A DNA stretch of 64,000 nucleotides. It comes from Flagellimonas profundi. GTDB lineage: Bacteria > Bacteroidota > Bacteroidia > Flavobacteriales > Flavobacteriaceae. Location of the stretch: contig NZ_JAFLNM010000002.1 in NCBI RefSeq assembly GCF_017313275.1, positions 356,357 to 420,356 on the forward strand. The letters are read 5' to 3'. A program made the position numbers and the translations under genes. Position 1 is the stretch's first letter. Every line of letters starts with the position of its first letter. Below the pieces are notes generated by a model, which was not told the DNA's origin, searched no databases, and saw nothing but the letters and a program-made list of their open reading frames with translations. Shown here one piece after another: positions 26,400 to 35,545 of this stretch.

Positions 26400-27621
26400 A
26401 GTTGTAAATACCCTCAAAAATCATCAATTGACCCCATATTTATTGGGGCTGATTCTTTCGACTTTATTGTTGGGGTACGTCCTTAGCAGTATCTTTTTGG
26501 GAATTTTTGTGTCCTATGTGATTTATAATATTGTAGTGGGCAAATATAAAATGACATTTAACCTGTTCCTTGCAATACCGGTTGCTTTATTTGTTTATTT
26601 TTCTTTAACGTATTTCTGGTCTGTTGACAAGGAACAAACGTTAAGAGGTCTAGTACGGTCACTAAGCATATTATTGGTGCCAGTTATGTTTTTTTTCATT
26701 CCACGTTTTTCTTTAAAAGACCTTAGCTCCATCTTAAACATTTTTGCTTATACCAATTTAGGATTGGGAGTTTTGTTTTTAATATCCTCGGCCATTAGGT
26801 TTTTATCTTCACATAGCTTACATGAATTCTATTATCATGATTTGGTCAGTGTCTTGGAATTAAACGCAATATATGTTTCCGCTATTTTTGCAATTAGTTT
26901 TTTTCATTTGCTAAGCAAGGAAACTTCAAGAACAATTGATAAAATAGGAGCGTTGTTTTTATTTCTATTAATTGTTTTAATGGCTTCCAAAAGCATTCTG
27001 TTTTTATCTTTCATAGGGCTTCTAATTTTCTTTTTTTGGAAAAAGAGAGAGATTTACTTGAAAAAATATTTGCTATATATTGGCTTTGCTTCGTTAGTTT
27101 TGGTTGTCTTTTCTAAGCCAATAATAAACCGAATTTTTGATGAAAAAGGGATGCAGATTCATGAGGTATTGACAAACGAAAAATTCAATAAAATCTATCC
27201 ATGGACTGGAACCTCGATTAGGATATTGCAATTACGAATTTTAAAGGAACAAATTGAGGAAGAGGGAATTTTTTGGACAGGTTTTGGTCTTGCCGCATCA
27301 AATAATAATTTGATTAAAAGACATACTGAATTTAATACGTATTCTGCTTTTCATCATTATAATTACCATAACACCTATGCTCAAAGTTTTTCTGAAACTG
27401 GAATTATAGGCCTTTTGTTCTTATTGATTTTTTTAGGACGTAACCTCATTAATGGATTTAAAAGTAAATCCTATGTTTTTTTTATGTCCAGTCTACTAAT
27501 GATAATTTGGCCTTTAACTGAATCTGTGTTATCAAGGCAGCGCGGAATTTATTTTTTTATAATCTTGATATGTGTTTTTAACCATGTTCGTTATATTCAG
27601 AACAAATTAAATGCAGAGTAA
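26383..27621 (+). CDS. O-antigen ligase/polymerase-like membrane protein (Wzy/WaaL candidate 2)
   Basis: A 412-aa protein with about 11 transmembrane helices and a hydrophilic loop at about residues 255-335. The segment YHNTYAQSFSETGIIGLLFLL contains the histidine-led motif after the large loop seen in the Wzy_C/O-antigen ligase superfamily. It belongs to the same broad family as the protein encoded at 24062-25333; one may polymerise and the other ligate, or they may act on different linkages. The ATG at 26383 is used, 17 bases before the preceding stop. The run of tightly packed genes ends here; 141 bases follow before the next gene. Confidence 0.75.
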   Translation: MSARNKVVNTLKNHQLTPYLLGLILSTLLLGYVLSSIFLGIFVSYVIYNIVVGKYKMTFNLFLAIPVALFVYFSLTYFWSVDKEQTLRGLVRSLSILLVPVMFFFIPRFSLKDLSSILNIFAYTNLGLGVLFLISSAIRFLSSHSLHEFYYHDLVSVLELNAIYVSAIFAISFFHLLSKETSRTIDKIGALFLFLLIVLMASKSILFLSFIGLLIFFFWKKREIYLKKYLLYIGFASLVLVVFSKPIINRIFDEKGMQIHEVLTNEKFNKIYPWTGTSIRILQLRILKEQIEEEGIFWTGFGLAASNNNLIKRHTEFNTYSAFHHYNYHNTYAQSFSETGIIGLLFLLIFLGRNLINGFKSKSYVFFMSSLLMIIWPLTESVLSRQRGIYFFIILICVFNHVRYIQNKLNAE

Positions 27622-27724
27622 TAAATTGCTACCCCTGGGTAAAAGGAGAATATTGCCCTAAAAAATCTTGAAGTATACTTTGATTAGGTATTGTTTGGAA
27701 AATAGCAAATAGGTTATTATAGGG

Positions 27725-27732
27725 TATATTTG
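27725..27732 (+). promoter_or_regulatory. Candidate Bacteroidota -7 element
   Basis: TATATTTG matches TAnnTTTG and lies 30 bases before the ATG at 27763, in an AT-rich 141-base gap. No convincing TTTG at the expected distance of about 19 bases upstream. It would provide a separate start for the phosphoglycosyltransferase and UDP-sugar genes. Confidence 0.4.
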
Positions 27733-27762
27733 TTTTTATTTATAGGGTACTAAAAAACATTA

Positions 27763-29115
27763 ATGCTTTTTAAACAACATAGATATTCAAATTTAATTAC
27801 ACCCATTTCCTATTTGATAGATTTGGCAGTTTTGAATATGTTTTTGTATATCTTGCCAATCAACTTCCAAACTCCTGTGTTGATTCATCTGTATATTACT
27901 CTGGCCTGGATTGTTATCTCAATAAAAAATGAATTTTACACCATTTACAGATTTTCAAAGGTCACTTATATTATAAGATTGATTTTTGTACAGTTTGTCT
28001 TTTTTTTCTTGACACTTTATGCCTTTATTGGCTTCTTCAAACAACCAATAATAAGCAGACTTGCACTCGGCGAATACTTTGTACTTGTTTTTGTCATAAT
28101 ATCAACAATTAAGCTTTTAAGCTATTTCTTGCTGATGGAGTATCGGGAAAAGGTAAAAGGGAACTTGAGAAATGTGGTAATAATCGGGAAAAACAAGAAA
28201 ACCGACCAGCTCAGAAAAGTTTTTAAAGAAAGAAGTGAGTTTGGCTATAATTTTCAAAAACAATTTTCACCTAAATCAAAAGATTTTGACATCCAGGATT
28301 GCTTGGACTATATAATGAGAAATAATATAGATGAAGTTTATTGCTCAATTTCGGAGCTCAAGAACGAGGAAATCACCAAATTCATAAGCTTTGCGGATAA
28401 CAACTTAAAAACACTCAAGTTTATACCGGACAACAAAAACATCTTTTCAAAAAAGTTAAAGTTCGAGTACTACGATTACATACCTGTGCTTTCTTTGAGG
28501 GATATACCGTTGGACAGCCCTATAAATGCTTTCATAAAAAGAAGTTTTGATGTTGTATTTTCTTTAGTGGTCATTATTGGAATATTGTCGTGGCTAACAC
28601 CAATTTTAGCTTTATTGATTACCCTTGAATCACGTGGCCCTGTATTTTTTAGACAAACCAGAAATGGAATCGATAATAGGGAGTTCTACTGTTATAAGTT
28701 CCGTTCCATGGCACCAAACAAAAACGCAGACCATGTACAGGCGACCAAAAATGATATGCGGATTACCAAAATAGGAAAGTTCATTAGAAAGACCAGCATA
28801 GATGAACTTCCCCAATTTTACAATGTGTTATTTGGAACCATGTCCGTTGTGGGTCCCCGTCCTCATATGGTAAAGCATACCAATGAATATGCGATTAGTG
28901 TGGACAAGTATATGGTGCGCCACTTTGTAAAACCTGGAATAACTGGTTTGGCACAAGTTCGTGGATATCGAGGAGAAATTGAACAGGAAGCCGACATTCA
29001 AAATCGAATTAAGTTCGATATTTTTTATATTGAGAACTGGTCTTTGTTCCTCGATATAAAAATTATAGTTCAAACTGTATTTAATGCATTAAAAGGAGAG
29101 GCCAAAGCGTATTAA
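27763..29115 (+). CDS. Exopolysaccharide polyprenyl glycosylphosphotransferase (WcaJ/WbaP-type initiating enzyme)
   Basis: Initiates repeat-unit assembly by moving a sugar-1-phosphate from a UDP-sugar to undecaprenyl phosphate. A 450-aa protein with four N-terminal transmembrane helices (within residues 10-125), a CoA-binding-like central part (VVIIGKNKKTDQLRKVF), a further membrane segment at about 268-290, and the C-terminal bacterial sugar transferase domain: KRSFDVVFS, GPVFFRQTRNG, CYKFRSM, DELPQFYNVLFGTMSVVGPRPH and KPGITGLAQVRGYRGE. This is the full-length polyisoprenyl-phosphate hexose-1-phosphate transferase arrangement. Specificity (glucose or galactose) is undetermined. The UDP-sugar gene starts 6 bases after its stop. 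Confidence 0.92.
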   Translation: MLFKQHRYSNLITPISYLIDLAVLNMFLYILPINFQTPVLIHLYITLAWIVISIKNEFYTIYRFSKVTYIIRLIFVQFVFFFLTLYAFIGFFKQPIISRLALGEYFVLVFVIISTIKLLSYFLLMEYREKVKGNLRNVVIIGKNKKTDQLRKVFKERSEFGYNFQKQFSPKSKDFDIQDCLDYIMRNNIDEVYCSISELKNEEITKFISFADNNLKTLKFIPDNKNIFSKKLKFEYYDYIPVLSLRDIPLDSPINAFIKRSFDVVFSLVVIIGILSWLTPILALLITLESRGPVFFRQTRNGIDNREFYCYKFRSMAPNKNADHVQATKNDMRITKIGKFIRKTSIDELPQFYNVLFGTMSVVGPRPHMVKHTNEYAISVDKYMVRHFVKPGITGLAQVRGYRGEIEQEADIQNRIKFDIFYIENWSLFLDIKIIVQTVFNALKGEAKAY

Positions 29116-29121
29116 AATCAA

Positions 29122-30093
29122 ATGAAAAAAACACTTATAACCGGAGCAGCTGGATTTTTAGGGTCTCATCTTTGTGATCGTTTTATTGCGGAAGGCCATC
29201 ATGTCATCGGCATGGACAACCTGATAACCGGTGATCTTAGAAATATAGAACACTTGTTTCACCTTAAACGGTTCGAGTTTTTTCATCATGATGTGACCAA
29301 GTTCGTCCATGTTCCGGGTAAAATGGACTATATCCTTCACTTTGCATCACCAGCGAGCCCAATAGATTATTTAAAAATCCCTATCGAGACATTAAAGGTC
29401 GGCTCTTTGGGTACGCTGAACCTATTGGGATTGGCCAGGGATCATGGCGCTCGTATTCTGGTAGCTTCAACATCCGAAGTCTATGGGGATCCTTTGGTTC
29501 ACCCCCAAAGCGAGGATTATTTTGGGAACGTTAGCCCGATTGGTCCACGCGGGGTTTACGATGAGGCCAAGCGCTTTATGGAATCCATTACCATGGCTTA
29601 TCACAGGCACCATGGATTGGATACCCGAATCGTTCGAATATTCAACACTTACGGCTCCCGAATGCGGTTGAACGATGGTCGTGTGGTCCCTGCTTTTATG
29701 GGCCAAGCATTAAGAGGTGAGGATTTGACCGTTTTTGGAGATGGTTCACAATCGCGCTCGTTTACCTATATCGATGACCAAATTGAGGGTATCTACCGCC
29801 TTTTGATGAGCGATTATGTGGAACCCATCAATATTGGAAATCCCGATGAGACCACTATTCTCGAATTTGCAGAGGAAATCATCAAACTAACGGGAACCGA
29901 CCAAAAAATTGTGTTCAAACCCTTGCCTCAAGATGATCCCATGCAACGGCAGCCCGACATTACCCGTGCCAAGGAAATTTTGGGTTGGGAGCCAAAAGTG
30001 CATCGTTCCGAAGGACTTAAAAAAGTATATGAATACTTTAAATCGCTTTCCCATGATCAGTTGTGGGAAGCGCACAGAGAGTTTTTACCATAA
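29122..30093 (+). CDS. UDP-glucuronate decarboxylase-like SDR (UDP-xylose synthase)
   Basis: A 323-aa extended [17 protein letters not shown] dinucleotide loop, [40 protein letters not shown] with the catalytic Tyr-x-x-x-Lys, and [10 protein letters not shown]. The SPASP, SEVYGDP and GPRxxYDExKR blocks are those of UDP-glucuronic acid decarboxylases, which make UDP-xylose. UDP-glucose dehydrogenase, which would supply the substrate, is not in the window. GC-richer and more conserved than the preceding transferases. Last gene of the polysaccharide cluster. Confidence 0.82.
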   Translation: MKKTLITGAAGFLGSHLCDRFIAEGHHVIGMDNLITGDLRNIEHLFHLKRFEFFHHDVTKFVHVPGKMDYILHFASPASPIDYLKIPIETLKVGSLGTLNLLGLARDHGARILVASTSEVYGDPLVHPQSEDYFGNVSPIGPRGVYDEAKRFMESITMAYHRHHGLDTRIVRIFNTYGSRMRLNDGRVVPAFMGQALRGEDLTVFGDGSQSRSFTYIDDQIEGIYRLLMSDYVEPINIGNPDETTILEFAEEIIKLTGTDQKIVFKPLPQDDPMQRQPDITRAKEILGWEPKVHRSEGLKKVYEYFKSLSHDQLWEAHREFLP

Positions 30094-30107
30094 ATCATTC
30101 GTCAAAT

Positions 30108-30187
30108 GTTATTTCGAAATGAGGAACGAAGCGATGATTGAGAAATCTGACTTATTATAGATTTTTCACAGACGCTCGAAATGAGAA
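30108..30187. repeat. Inverted-repeat intergenic element
   Basis: Between the UDP-xylose synthase and purD genes. The left part has GTTATTTCGAAATGAGG followed by GATTGAGAAATCT; the right part has AGATTTTTCACAGACGCTCG and AAATGAGA, which is a partial inverted copy (AAATCT/AGATTT and TTTCGA/TCGAAA). It is of the same general type as the other palindromic intergenic repeats in this window, with a different consensus. Confidence 0.55.
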
Positions 30188-30286
30188 CCATACTCCATTA
30201 TGATTTAGTGGGAATTTGTGAAATTCGTGTCAAAAAGTAAGCTAAGATCATTTGCGAATAACTCCTAAATTAAATTTGAATTGAGT

Positions 30287-30294
30287 TATTTTTG
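30287..30294 (+). promoter_or_regulatory. Candidate Bacteroidota -7 element for purD
   Basis: TATTTTTG (TAnnTTTG) ends 15 bases before the purD ATG. The -33 box is not clear at the usual spacing. The identical octamer precedes the genes at 8283 and 44034. Confidence 0.4.
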
Positions 30295-30309
30295 CCAAAA
30301 CGTTGAATC

Positions 30310-31581
30310 ATGAACATCTTGGTCTTGGGTGCTGGCGGTCGCGAACATGCCATTTCCCTCAAAATTTCACAAAGTCCTAAAACCTCCAAATTATTTGTAG
30401 CTCCTGGCAATGCAGGTACATCACAAATAGCCACAAATGTTGAGGTAGGGGTAAACGATTTTGAATCCATTAAACAATTGGTGCTGAAAGAAAACATCGA
30501 TTTGGTAGTGGTTGGACCGGAAGATCCGTTGGTAAATGGAGTGCACGACTTTTTCTTGAATGATGCACAGCTCAAAGCCGTTCCTGTGATCGGTCCGGAA
30601 AAAGCAGCTGCAGAACTGGAAGGAAGCAAAGAATTTGCCAAAGAATTTATGATGAGGCACAACATTCCAACTGCAGCCTATCAAAGTTTTACCAGTGAAA
30701 CATTGGAGGAAGGTTATGCCTTTTTGGAAACGCTCAACCCTCCTTATGTTTTAAAGGCAGATGGACTTGCGGCAGGGAAAGGCGTATTGATTCTTCAAGA
30801 TTTACAAGAGGCCAAGGATGAGCTCAAATCCATGTTGGTCGATTCCAAATTTGGAAACGCAAGCGCTACGGTGGTCATAGAAGAATTCTTGGACGGTATA
30901 GAACTGAGCTGTTTTGTACTTACCGATGGAACAAATTATAAAGTGCTCCCAACGGCGAAAGATTACAAAAGAATCGGAGAAGGGGACACCGGACTCAATA
31001 CTGGGGGCATGGGCGCCATTTCACCTGTTCCTTTTGCCGATAGGGCATTTATGGACAAGATAGAGCGCAAGATTGCGAAACCGACGGTAGACGGCCTTAA
31101 AAAAGATAATTTGCCCTATGTGGGCTTTATCTTTATTGGATTGATAAAAGTCGGGGAGGAACCCAAGGTTATCGAATACAATGTACGTATGGGTGACCCA
31201 GAAACAGAAGTTGTAATGCCACGACTAAAAAGTGATTTGGTAGAAGTGCTTCTCGCTATGGCCAATGGAACCTTGGACCAAGTGGACCTTCAAATTGATG
31301 AAAGGGCTGCAACAACGGTTATGGCGGTATCAGGCGGTTACCCAGAAGCGTATGAAAAAGGCAAGGAAATCACGGGCACGGAAAATATTGAAGATTCCAT
31401 TGTTTTCCACGCGGGCACTAAACTGTCAGATGGAAAAGTGGTCACAAACGGAGGGCGCGTAATAGCAGTAACTTCCTTTGGAAAAGACTTTAAGGAAGCA
31501 CTCAAAACGTCCTATCAAAACATGGAAAAGCTCCACTTTGATGGAATGTATTATCGAAAAGATTTAGGATTTGATCTATAG
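30310..31581 (+). CDS. purD: Phosphoribosylamine-glycine ligase
   Basis: Second step of de novo purine synthesis: phosphoribosylamine plus glycine plus ATP to GAR. A 423-aa ATP-grasp protein of normal length: MNILVLGAGGREHAI start, VVGPEDPLV, PPYVLKADGLAAGKGV, GDTGLNTGGMGA, EYNVRMGDPETEVVMPR and the C-terminal AVSGGYPEAYEKGK. Its last 6 bases overlap the end of the convergent DUF6341-type gene. Confidence 0.97.
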   Translation: MNILVLGAGGREHAISLKISQSPKTSKLFVAPGNAGTSQIATNVEVGVNDFESIKQLVLKENIDLVVVGPEDPLVNGVHDFFLNDAQLKAVPVIGPEKAAAELEGSKEFAKEFMMRHNIPTAAYQSFTSETLEEGYAFLETLNPPYVLKADGLAAGKGVLILQDLQEAKDELKSMLVDSKFGNASATVVIEEFLDGIELSCFVLTDGTNYKVLPTAKDYKRIGEGDTGLNTGGMGAISPVPFADRAFMDKIERKIAKPTVDGLKKDNLPYVGFIFIGLIKVGEEPKVIEYNVRMGDPETEVVMPRLKSDLVEVLLAMANGTLDQVDLQIDERAATTVMAVSGGYPEAYEKGKEITGTENIEDSIVFHAGTKLSDGKVVTNGGRVIAVTSFGKDFKEALKTSYQNMEKLHFDGMYYRKDLGFDL

Positions 31582-31797
31582 GTAAGAGTGGGAGCTAATG
31601 CTCTTATCTTCCTCGCCACTATCGTTAAAAATTTTCAACTGCTGCATCCAGTATGCTGCGGCAATCAAACCAATAACGAAGAAAATCCAGTTAATGGTGT
31701 TGGAACCCCACCAGCTCTGCATAAAGCGGAAAAAATCGTAAGGTGCGAAAAGGTAGTTTACAAATAAGTCCTCTATACCGTAAAAAAACTTGCTCAT
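31576..31797 (-). CDS. Small membrane protein, DUF6341-like
   Basis: A 73-aa protein with an amphipathic N-terminus (YGIEDLFVNYLFAPYDFFRF), one transmembrane helix at about residues 34-52 (NTINWIFFVIGLIAAAYW) and a soluble tail ending KSISSHSYL. I recognise it as the flavobacterial family DUF6341, often found between purD and DUF6427 genes; function unknown. It overlaps purD tail-to-tail by 6 bases. A good promoter (CTTG-N19-TACTTTTG on this strand) stands just upstream. Confidence 0.7.
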   Translation of the reverse strand: MSKFFYGIEDLFVNYLFAPYDFFRFMQSWWGSNTINWIFFVIGLIAAAYWMQQLKIFNDSGEEDKSISSHSYL

Positions 31798-31816
31798 GTT
31801 GGCTATATTTACTTTA

Positions 31817-31847
31817 CAAAAGTAGCAAAAGATAGGATGATTTCAAG
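31817..31847 (-). promoter_or_regulatory. Bacteroidota-type promoter for the DUF6341-like gene
   Basis: On the minus strand, TACTTTTG (31824-31817) matches the TAnnTTTG -7 consensus. CTTG (31847-31844), a near match to the TTTG -33 box, lies exactly 19 bases upstream. The ATG follows 19 bases after the -7 element. Part of it overlaps the first codons of the divergent DUF6427 gene. Confidence 0.5.
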
Positions 31848-32766
31848 CTTTTTCGGAAAAACAAAACCCATAAATTACATTGTCCTTGCCCTAAGTTTGT
31901 TTCTTTTTTATTTCACTAGTGTGTTTTTCCAACTCGGAGAACAAAGAATCAATGAGGTTATTCTCTTGGAAATCCTGTTGTTTGCCTGTCTGTTATTGTC
32001 CGTTTTTATCATCAATCAAATTGTTAGATCGGAAAAGGCAACGGAACGCAATTCCTACACCATGTTGTTTTTTGTGCTGTTGATCTTGACTTTTTCTGAC
32101 GAGTTGATTCTTCAAAATGTGATCTTCGCGAATTTTTTTCTGCTCTTGGCTTTTTGGAGGATACTATCAATTAAATCCATAAGAAATGTAAAACACAAGA
32201 TTTTTGATGCTTCCCTTTTGATTGCCATCGCAAGTCTGTTCTACGATTGGGCCATTGCATTTATGCTTCTCGTGTTTTTTGTGATTGCTGTTTACGACAG
32301 GAAAACCATTAAGAACTGGATAGTTCCTTTCCTGGGGCTGGCCACAATTTTTATACTGACCTTTACCGTGCTTAAACTAAAGGGGTCCTTGAATTTCTTT
32401 GAAGACCATTATCAATTTTCCCTAGGGCTTTTTACAACAAAATCATTTTTTCAGGTACTTAATATAAAAACCTTGATTTACCTGATCTTGACGATTATTG
32501 TTTCTATTTCGGTATTTGTCCGTCTACGCAATGTGAGCGGTGGCAAATTGCTTTTGCTTCGAATCGTTTTTTTGATTTTTGTGCTGGGCACCGGTATTAT
32601 ACTTTTCACCCCTGCAGATGCCTCCCCCGTTCTTGTTACTTTTTTTCCAGCATCGGTTTTCCTGACGAATTATCTCGAAGCTATAAAAAAAAGGAAGCTT
32701 CAGGAAGTGGCTTTAATCGGCTCCATGCTCGTCGCCTTGTCCCTTTTTGCTTTTCATTTGAATTAA
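31837..32766 (+). CDS. DUF6427 family membrane protein
   Basis: A 309-aa protein with about eight transmembrane helices and very little soluble sequence apart from short loops (MISSFFGKTKPINYIVLALSLF at the start). I recall this as DUF6427 of Flavobacteriaceae, usually beside purD and DUF4254. Function unknown; no transporter or enzyme motif visible. It is divergent from the DUF6341 gene and 42 bases upstream of DUF4254. Confidence 0.7.
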   Translation: MISSFFGKTKPINYIVLALSLFLFYFTSVFFQLGEQRINEVILLEILLFACLLLSVFIINQIVRSEKATERNSYTMLFFVLLILTFSDELILQNVIFANFFLLLAFWRILSIKSIRNVKHKIFDASLLIAIASLFYDWAIAFMLLVFFVIAVYDRKTIKNWIVPFLGLATIFILTFTVLKLKGSLNFFEDHYQFSLGLFTTKSFFQVLNIKTLIYLILTIIVSISVFVRLRNVSGGKLLLLRIVFLIFVLGTGIILFTPADASPVLVTFFPASVFLTNYLEAIKKRKLQEVALIGSMLVALSLFAFHLN

Positions 32767-32808
32767 GTATGCCATAAAGCAATATCTTTGAACAAATTTA
32801 TTTGAGCT

Positions 32809-33414
32809 ATGTTCAGCGATTTTGCCTTCAAAATATTTCAGGAAAGTATAGACACCTACCACATTAAAGACGATGTGTACCAAGAATTCACAAACCCCTA
32901 TCCGAAAGACAAAGTAGAGCACTTGCTTTATAGAAAAAACTGGATAGATACCGTGCAATGGCATTACGAGGACATTATTCGCGACCCGGATATTGAACCT
33001 GTCGCCGCTTTGGAACTGAAACGTAAAATTGATGCCAGTAATCAGGATCGTACAGATTTGGTGGAGTATATCGATAGTTATTTTCTGAAAAAATACCAAT
33101 CGGTTCAAGTAAAGGACAATGCCACCATCAATACAGAAAGTCCTGCTTGGGCCATAGACCGACTTTCCATTTTGGCGTTGAAGATTTATCATATGCAAGA
33201 AGAAGTAAATCGCACGGATGCCTCTCCAGAACATATTGAAAAGTGTAGCGATAAATTGGCCGTGCTTTTGGAGCAGAAAAAGGACCTTTCTACCGCCATT
33301 GACCAATTGTTGGCCGATATTGAGGCCGGGGACAAGTACATGAAAGTTTATAAGCAGATGAAAATGTACAACGACGACGAATTAAACCCAGTTCTTCGTG
33401 GACAAAAAGGGTAA
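32809..33414 (+). CDS. DUF4254 domain-containing protein
   Basis: A 201-aa soluble, mostly helical protein (charged helices, coiled-coil tendency at about 150-185). The DUF4254 pattern includes NPYPKDKVEHLLYRKNWIDTVQWHYEDIIRDP and INTESPAWAIDRLSILALKIYHMQEE. Function unknown. It is translationally coupled to the GT9 gene: the GT9 frame begins at a GTG 17 bases before the stop of this gene. DUF4254 genes commonly precede heptosyltransferase-like GT9 genes in this phylum, which hints at an LPS-related role. Confidence 0.85.
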   Translation: MFSDFAFKIFQESIDTYHIKDDVYQEFTNPYPKDKVEHLLYRKNWIDTVQWHYEDIIRDPDIEPVAALELKRKIDASNQDRTDLVEYIDSYFLKKYQSVQVKDNATINTESPAWAIDRLSILALKIYHMQEEVNRTDASPEHIEKCSDKLAVLLEQKKDLSTAIDQLLADIEAGDKYMKVYKQMKMYNDDELNPVLRGQKG

Positions 33415-34447
33415 ACATACCCATATTTTGGTCATTCGTTTATCGGCGATGGGCGATGTGGCAATGACCGTTCCCATAATTCGCGCCCTAACCCGACAAT
33501 ATCCGGAGGTACAGCTGACCGTGCTTACCAAAAAACCTTTTATGCCCATTTTTGATGGGTTGGAGCATGTTAAGGTAAAAGAAGCCGATGTTAAAAACCG
33601 TCACAAAGGCATGATGGGACTTTGGCGCCTTTACAAGGAGTTAAAACCCTTGCAGTTTGATGCAGTTGCAGACCTCCACAATGTATTGCGCAGTCGAGTA
33701 CTTAAAAAGTACTTTGCCCTGGAGCGAATACCTTTTGTTCAGATAGATAAAGGACGAAGGGATAAAAAGGCACTCACACGGTCCAAAAACAAGGTTTTTG
33801 AGCAACTCAAAACCACCCATGAGCGCTATGCCGATGTTTTTGATAAACTTGGTTATCCAGTTGATCTATCCACGGCCAAGCCATTGGGACGTGTCCAGCT
33901 ATCCGAAAAAGTGTTGGGTTTGGTACAGCAGGACACCAAGAAATGGGTCGGAATAGCTCCTTTTGCTGCCCATGAAGGCAAAATGTATCCAATGGAATTG
34001 ACCCAAGAGGTCATTGAACAACTCAATGAGACCGATAAGTATAAAATATTGCTGTTTGGTGGAGGTGCCAAGGAAGTAGCAACATTGGAAAAGCTGGCAG
34101 ACAATTATGAAAATGCCCTCTGCATGGCCGGCAAACTAAATCTTTCCGAAGAATTACAATTGATTTCCAATTTAGATGTAATGTTGTCCATGGACAGTGG
34201 AAATGCACACATGGCAGCCAATTATGGCATTCCGGTGGTTACCATCTGGGGGGTAACCCATCCGTATGCCGGGTTTTATCCATTTGGTCAACCTTTGGAC
34301 AATGCACTTACGGCGGACCGTGAAGCTTATCCCTTAATTCCAACTTCGGTGTACGGCAATAAAGTGCCCAAAGGCTATGAAAGCGCCATGAAAACTATTC
34401 AGCCACAGGAAGTGCTGGAGAAGTTGATGGGGATTTTGGAGCGTTAA
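33398..34447 (+). CDS. Glycosyltransferase family 9 (heptosyltransferase-like)
   Basis: A 349-aa GT-B enzyme of the ADP-heptose:LPS heptosyltransferase family. N-terminal ILVIRLSAMGDVAMTVPIIRAL, and C-terminal GIAPFAAHEGKMYP, LLFGGGAKE and MDSGNAHMAANYGIPVVTIWGVTHP. Probably adds a sugar to the lipopolysaccharide core. The frame opens at a GTG within the DUF4254 gene; the first in-frame ATG (MGDVAM) would delete the first strand, so GTG is chosen. Its stop overlaps the convergent arsS stop by 4 bases. Confidence 0.88.
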   Translation: MDKKGKHTHILVIRLSAMGDVAMTVPIIRALTRQYPEVQLTVLTKKPFMPIFDGLEHVKVKEADVKNRHKGMMGLWRLYKELKPLQFDAVADLHNVLRSRVLKKYFALERIPFVQIDKGRRDKKALTRSKNKVFEQLKTTHERYADVFDKLGYPVDLSTAKPLGRVQLSEKVLGLVQQDTKKWVGIAPFAAHEGKMYPMELTQEVIEQLNETDKYKILLFGGGAKEVATLEKLADNYENALCMAGKLNLSEELQLISNLDVMLSMDSGNAHMAANYGIPVVTIWGVTHPYAGFYPFGQPLDNALTADREAYPLIPTSVYGNKVPKGYESAMKTIQPQEVLEKLMGILER

Positions 34448-35532
34448 GCCACACTCCCCTGGCAACTACTGCCCGCTCCCGCCGTGCATCCGTAGCAATG
34501 TTGTGAGATGATAATATCCCGGTTGCTCAGCACATCATCATTATAATCCTTGATATGTTTTACCTTGCTTGCCACTTTAAGGTCCAACATCTGGTTAAAG
34601 TCACAATCATACAGCCAACCGTCCCAGCTTACGGAAATGGTGTTGGTGCACATCACATTTTCAACAGCGGTCGGGTTGTATGCCTCCACCAAAGAGTACA
34701 TATAATCCTCATAATTATCCGAAGCGATGAGGTAGTCCAAAAACCTTGAAATGGGCAGATTGGTAATGGCAAAAAGGTTATGGAAGTCAATATCAAAATC
34801 TTCTTTCAATGCCTTTTTAAAATCGTGTTCCATGGCGGCTTGGTCGGCAGGTAAAAATGCACCCGAAGGGTTATACACCAAATCCAACTTAAGATCACTA
34901 TTGGGCATTCCGTAACCCACCTCGTTCAGCATTTGCAATGCTTTTATGGATTTATCGAAAACACCATCTCCCCGTTGCTTGTCGGTTTTGCCTCGAGTGT
35001 AGTGCGGCATGGACGATACCACATGTACATTGTGTTTTTTAAAGAACTGCGGCAGGTCGTGGTACTTTTTATTGGCCAAAATAATGGTGAGATTGGAACG
35101 CACGATAAAATCTTGGATCCCCGCTTTGGACGCTTCTTCCACAAACCATCTAAAATCAGGGTTCATTTCGGGTGCCCCTCCGGTTAGGTCCAAGGTGTGG
35201 GCTCCGGTATTCCGGATAACCTCCAGACATTGCTCCATGGTTTCCCGCGTCATAATTTCCTTTCGGTCGGGCCCCGCATCTACATGGCAATGCCCACAGA
35301 CCTGGTTGCACATATACCCCACATTGATCTGGAGTACTTCCAATGTTTTGGGCTTTAACGGAAACTGGCCGGTCTCTGCAATTTTATCCTTGAAATAGGG
35401 AAGTTCACCATCTGCAAAAAGTTCACCATTTAAGATTTCCATTTGCGTTTGGGTATTGGCAAGTTCGTCTTCCCGTGCTTTTAAGGATTTTTTAGCTGCT
35501 TTTTTTATGTCTGTGAGTATGCTTTGCGTCAT
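34444..35532 (-). CDS. arsS: Arsenosugar biosynthesis radical SAM protein ArsS
   Basis: A 362-aa radical SAM enzyme with the C-terminal DUF3641 domain. The 4Fe-4S motif is in MCNQVCGHCHVDAG (Cx3Cx2C), then LTGGAPEMNPDF, and the C-terminus ends with HCYGCTAGAGSSCQGS, a Cys-rich block characteristic of ArsS. ArsS is thought to attach a 5'-deoxyadenosyl group to methylated arsenic in arsenosugar synthesis. The partner peroxidase-like gene lies 13 bases upstream on the same strand. No arsM methyltransferase is visible. Confidence 0.92.
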   Translation of the reverse strand: MTQSILTDIKKAAKKSLKAREDELANTQTQMEILNGELFADGELPYFKDKIAETGQFPLKPKTLEVLQINVGYMCNQVCGHCHVDAGPDRKEIMTRETMEQCLEVIRNTGAHTLDLTGGAPEMNPDFRWFVEEASKAGIQDFIVRSNLTIILANKKYHDLPQFFKKHNVHVVSSMPHYTRGKTDKQRGDGVFDKSIKALQMLNEVGYGMPNSDLKLDLVYNPSGAFLPADQAAMEHDFKKALKEDFDIDFHNLFAITNLPISRFLDYLIASDNYEDYMYSLVEAYNPTAVENVMCTNTISVSWDGWLYDCDFNQMLDLKVASKVKHIKDYNDDVLSNRDIIISQHCYGCTAGAGSSCQGSVA

Positions 35533-35545
35533 TAATTCAGTGGGT

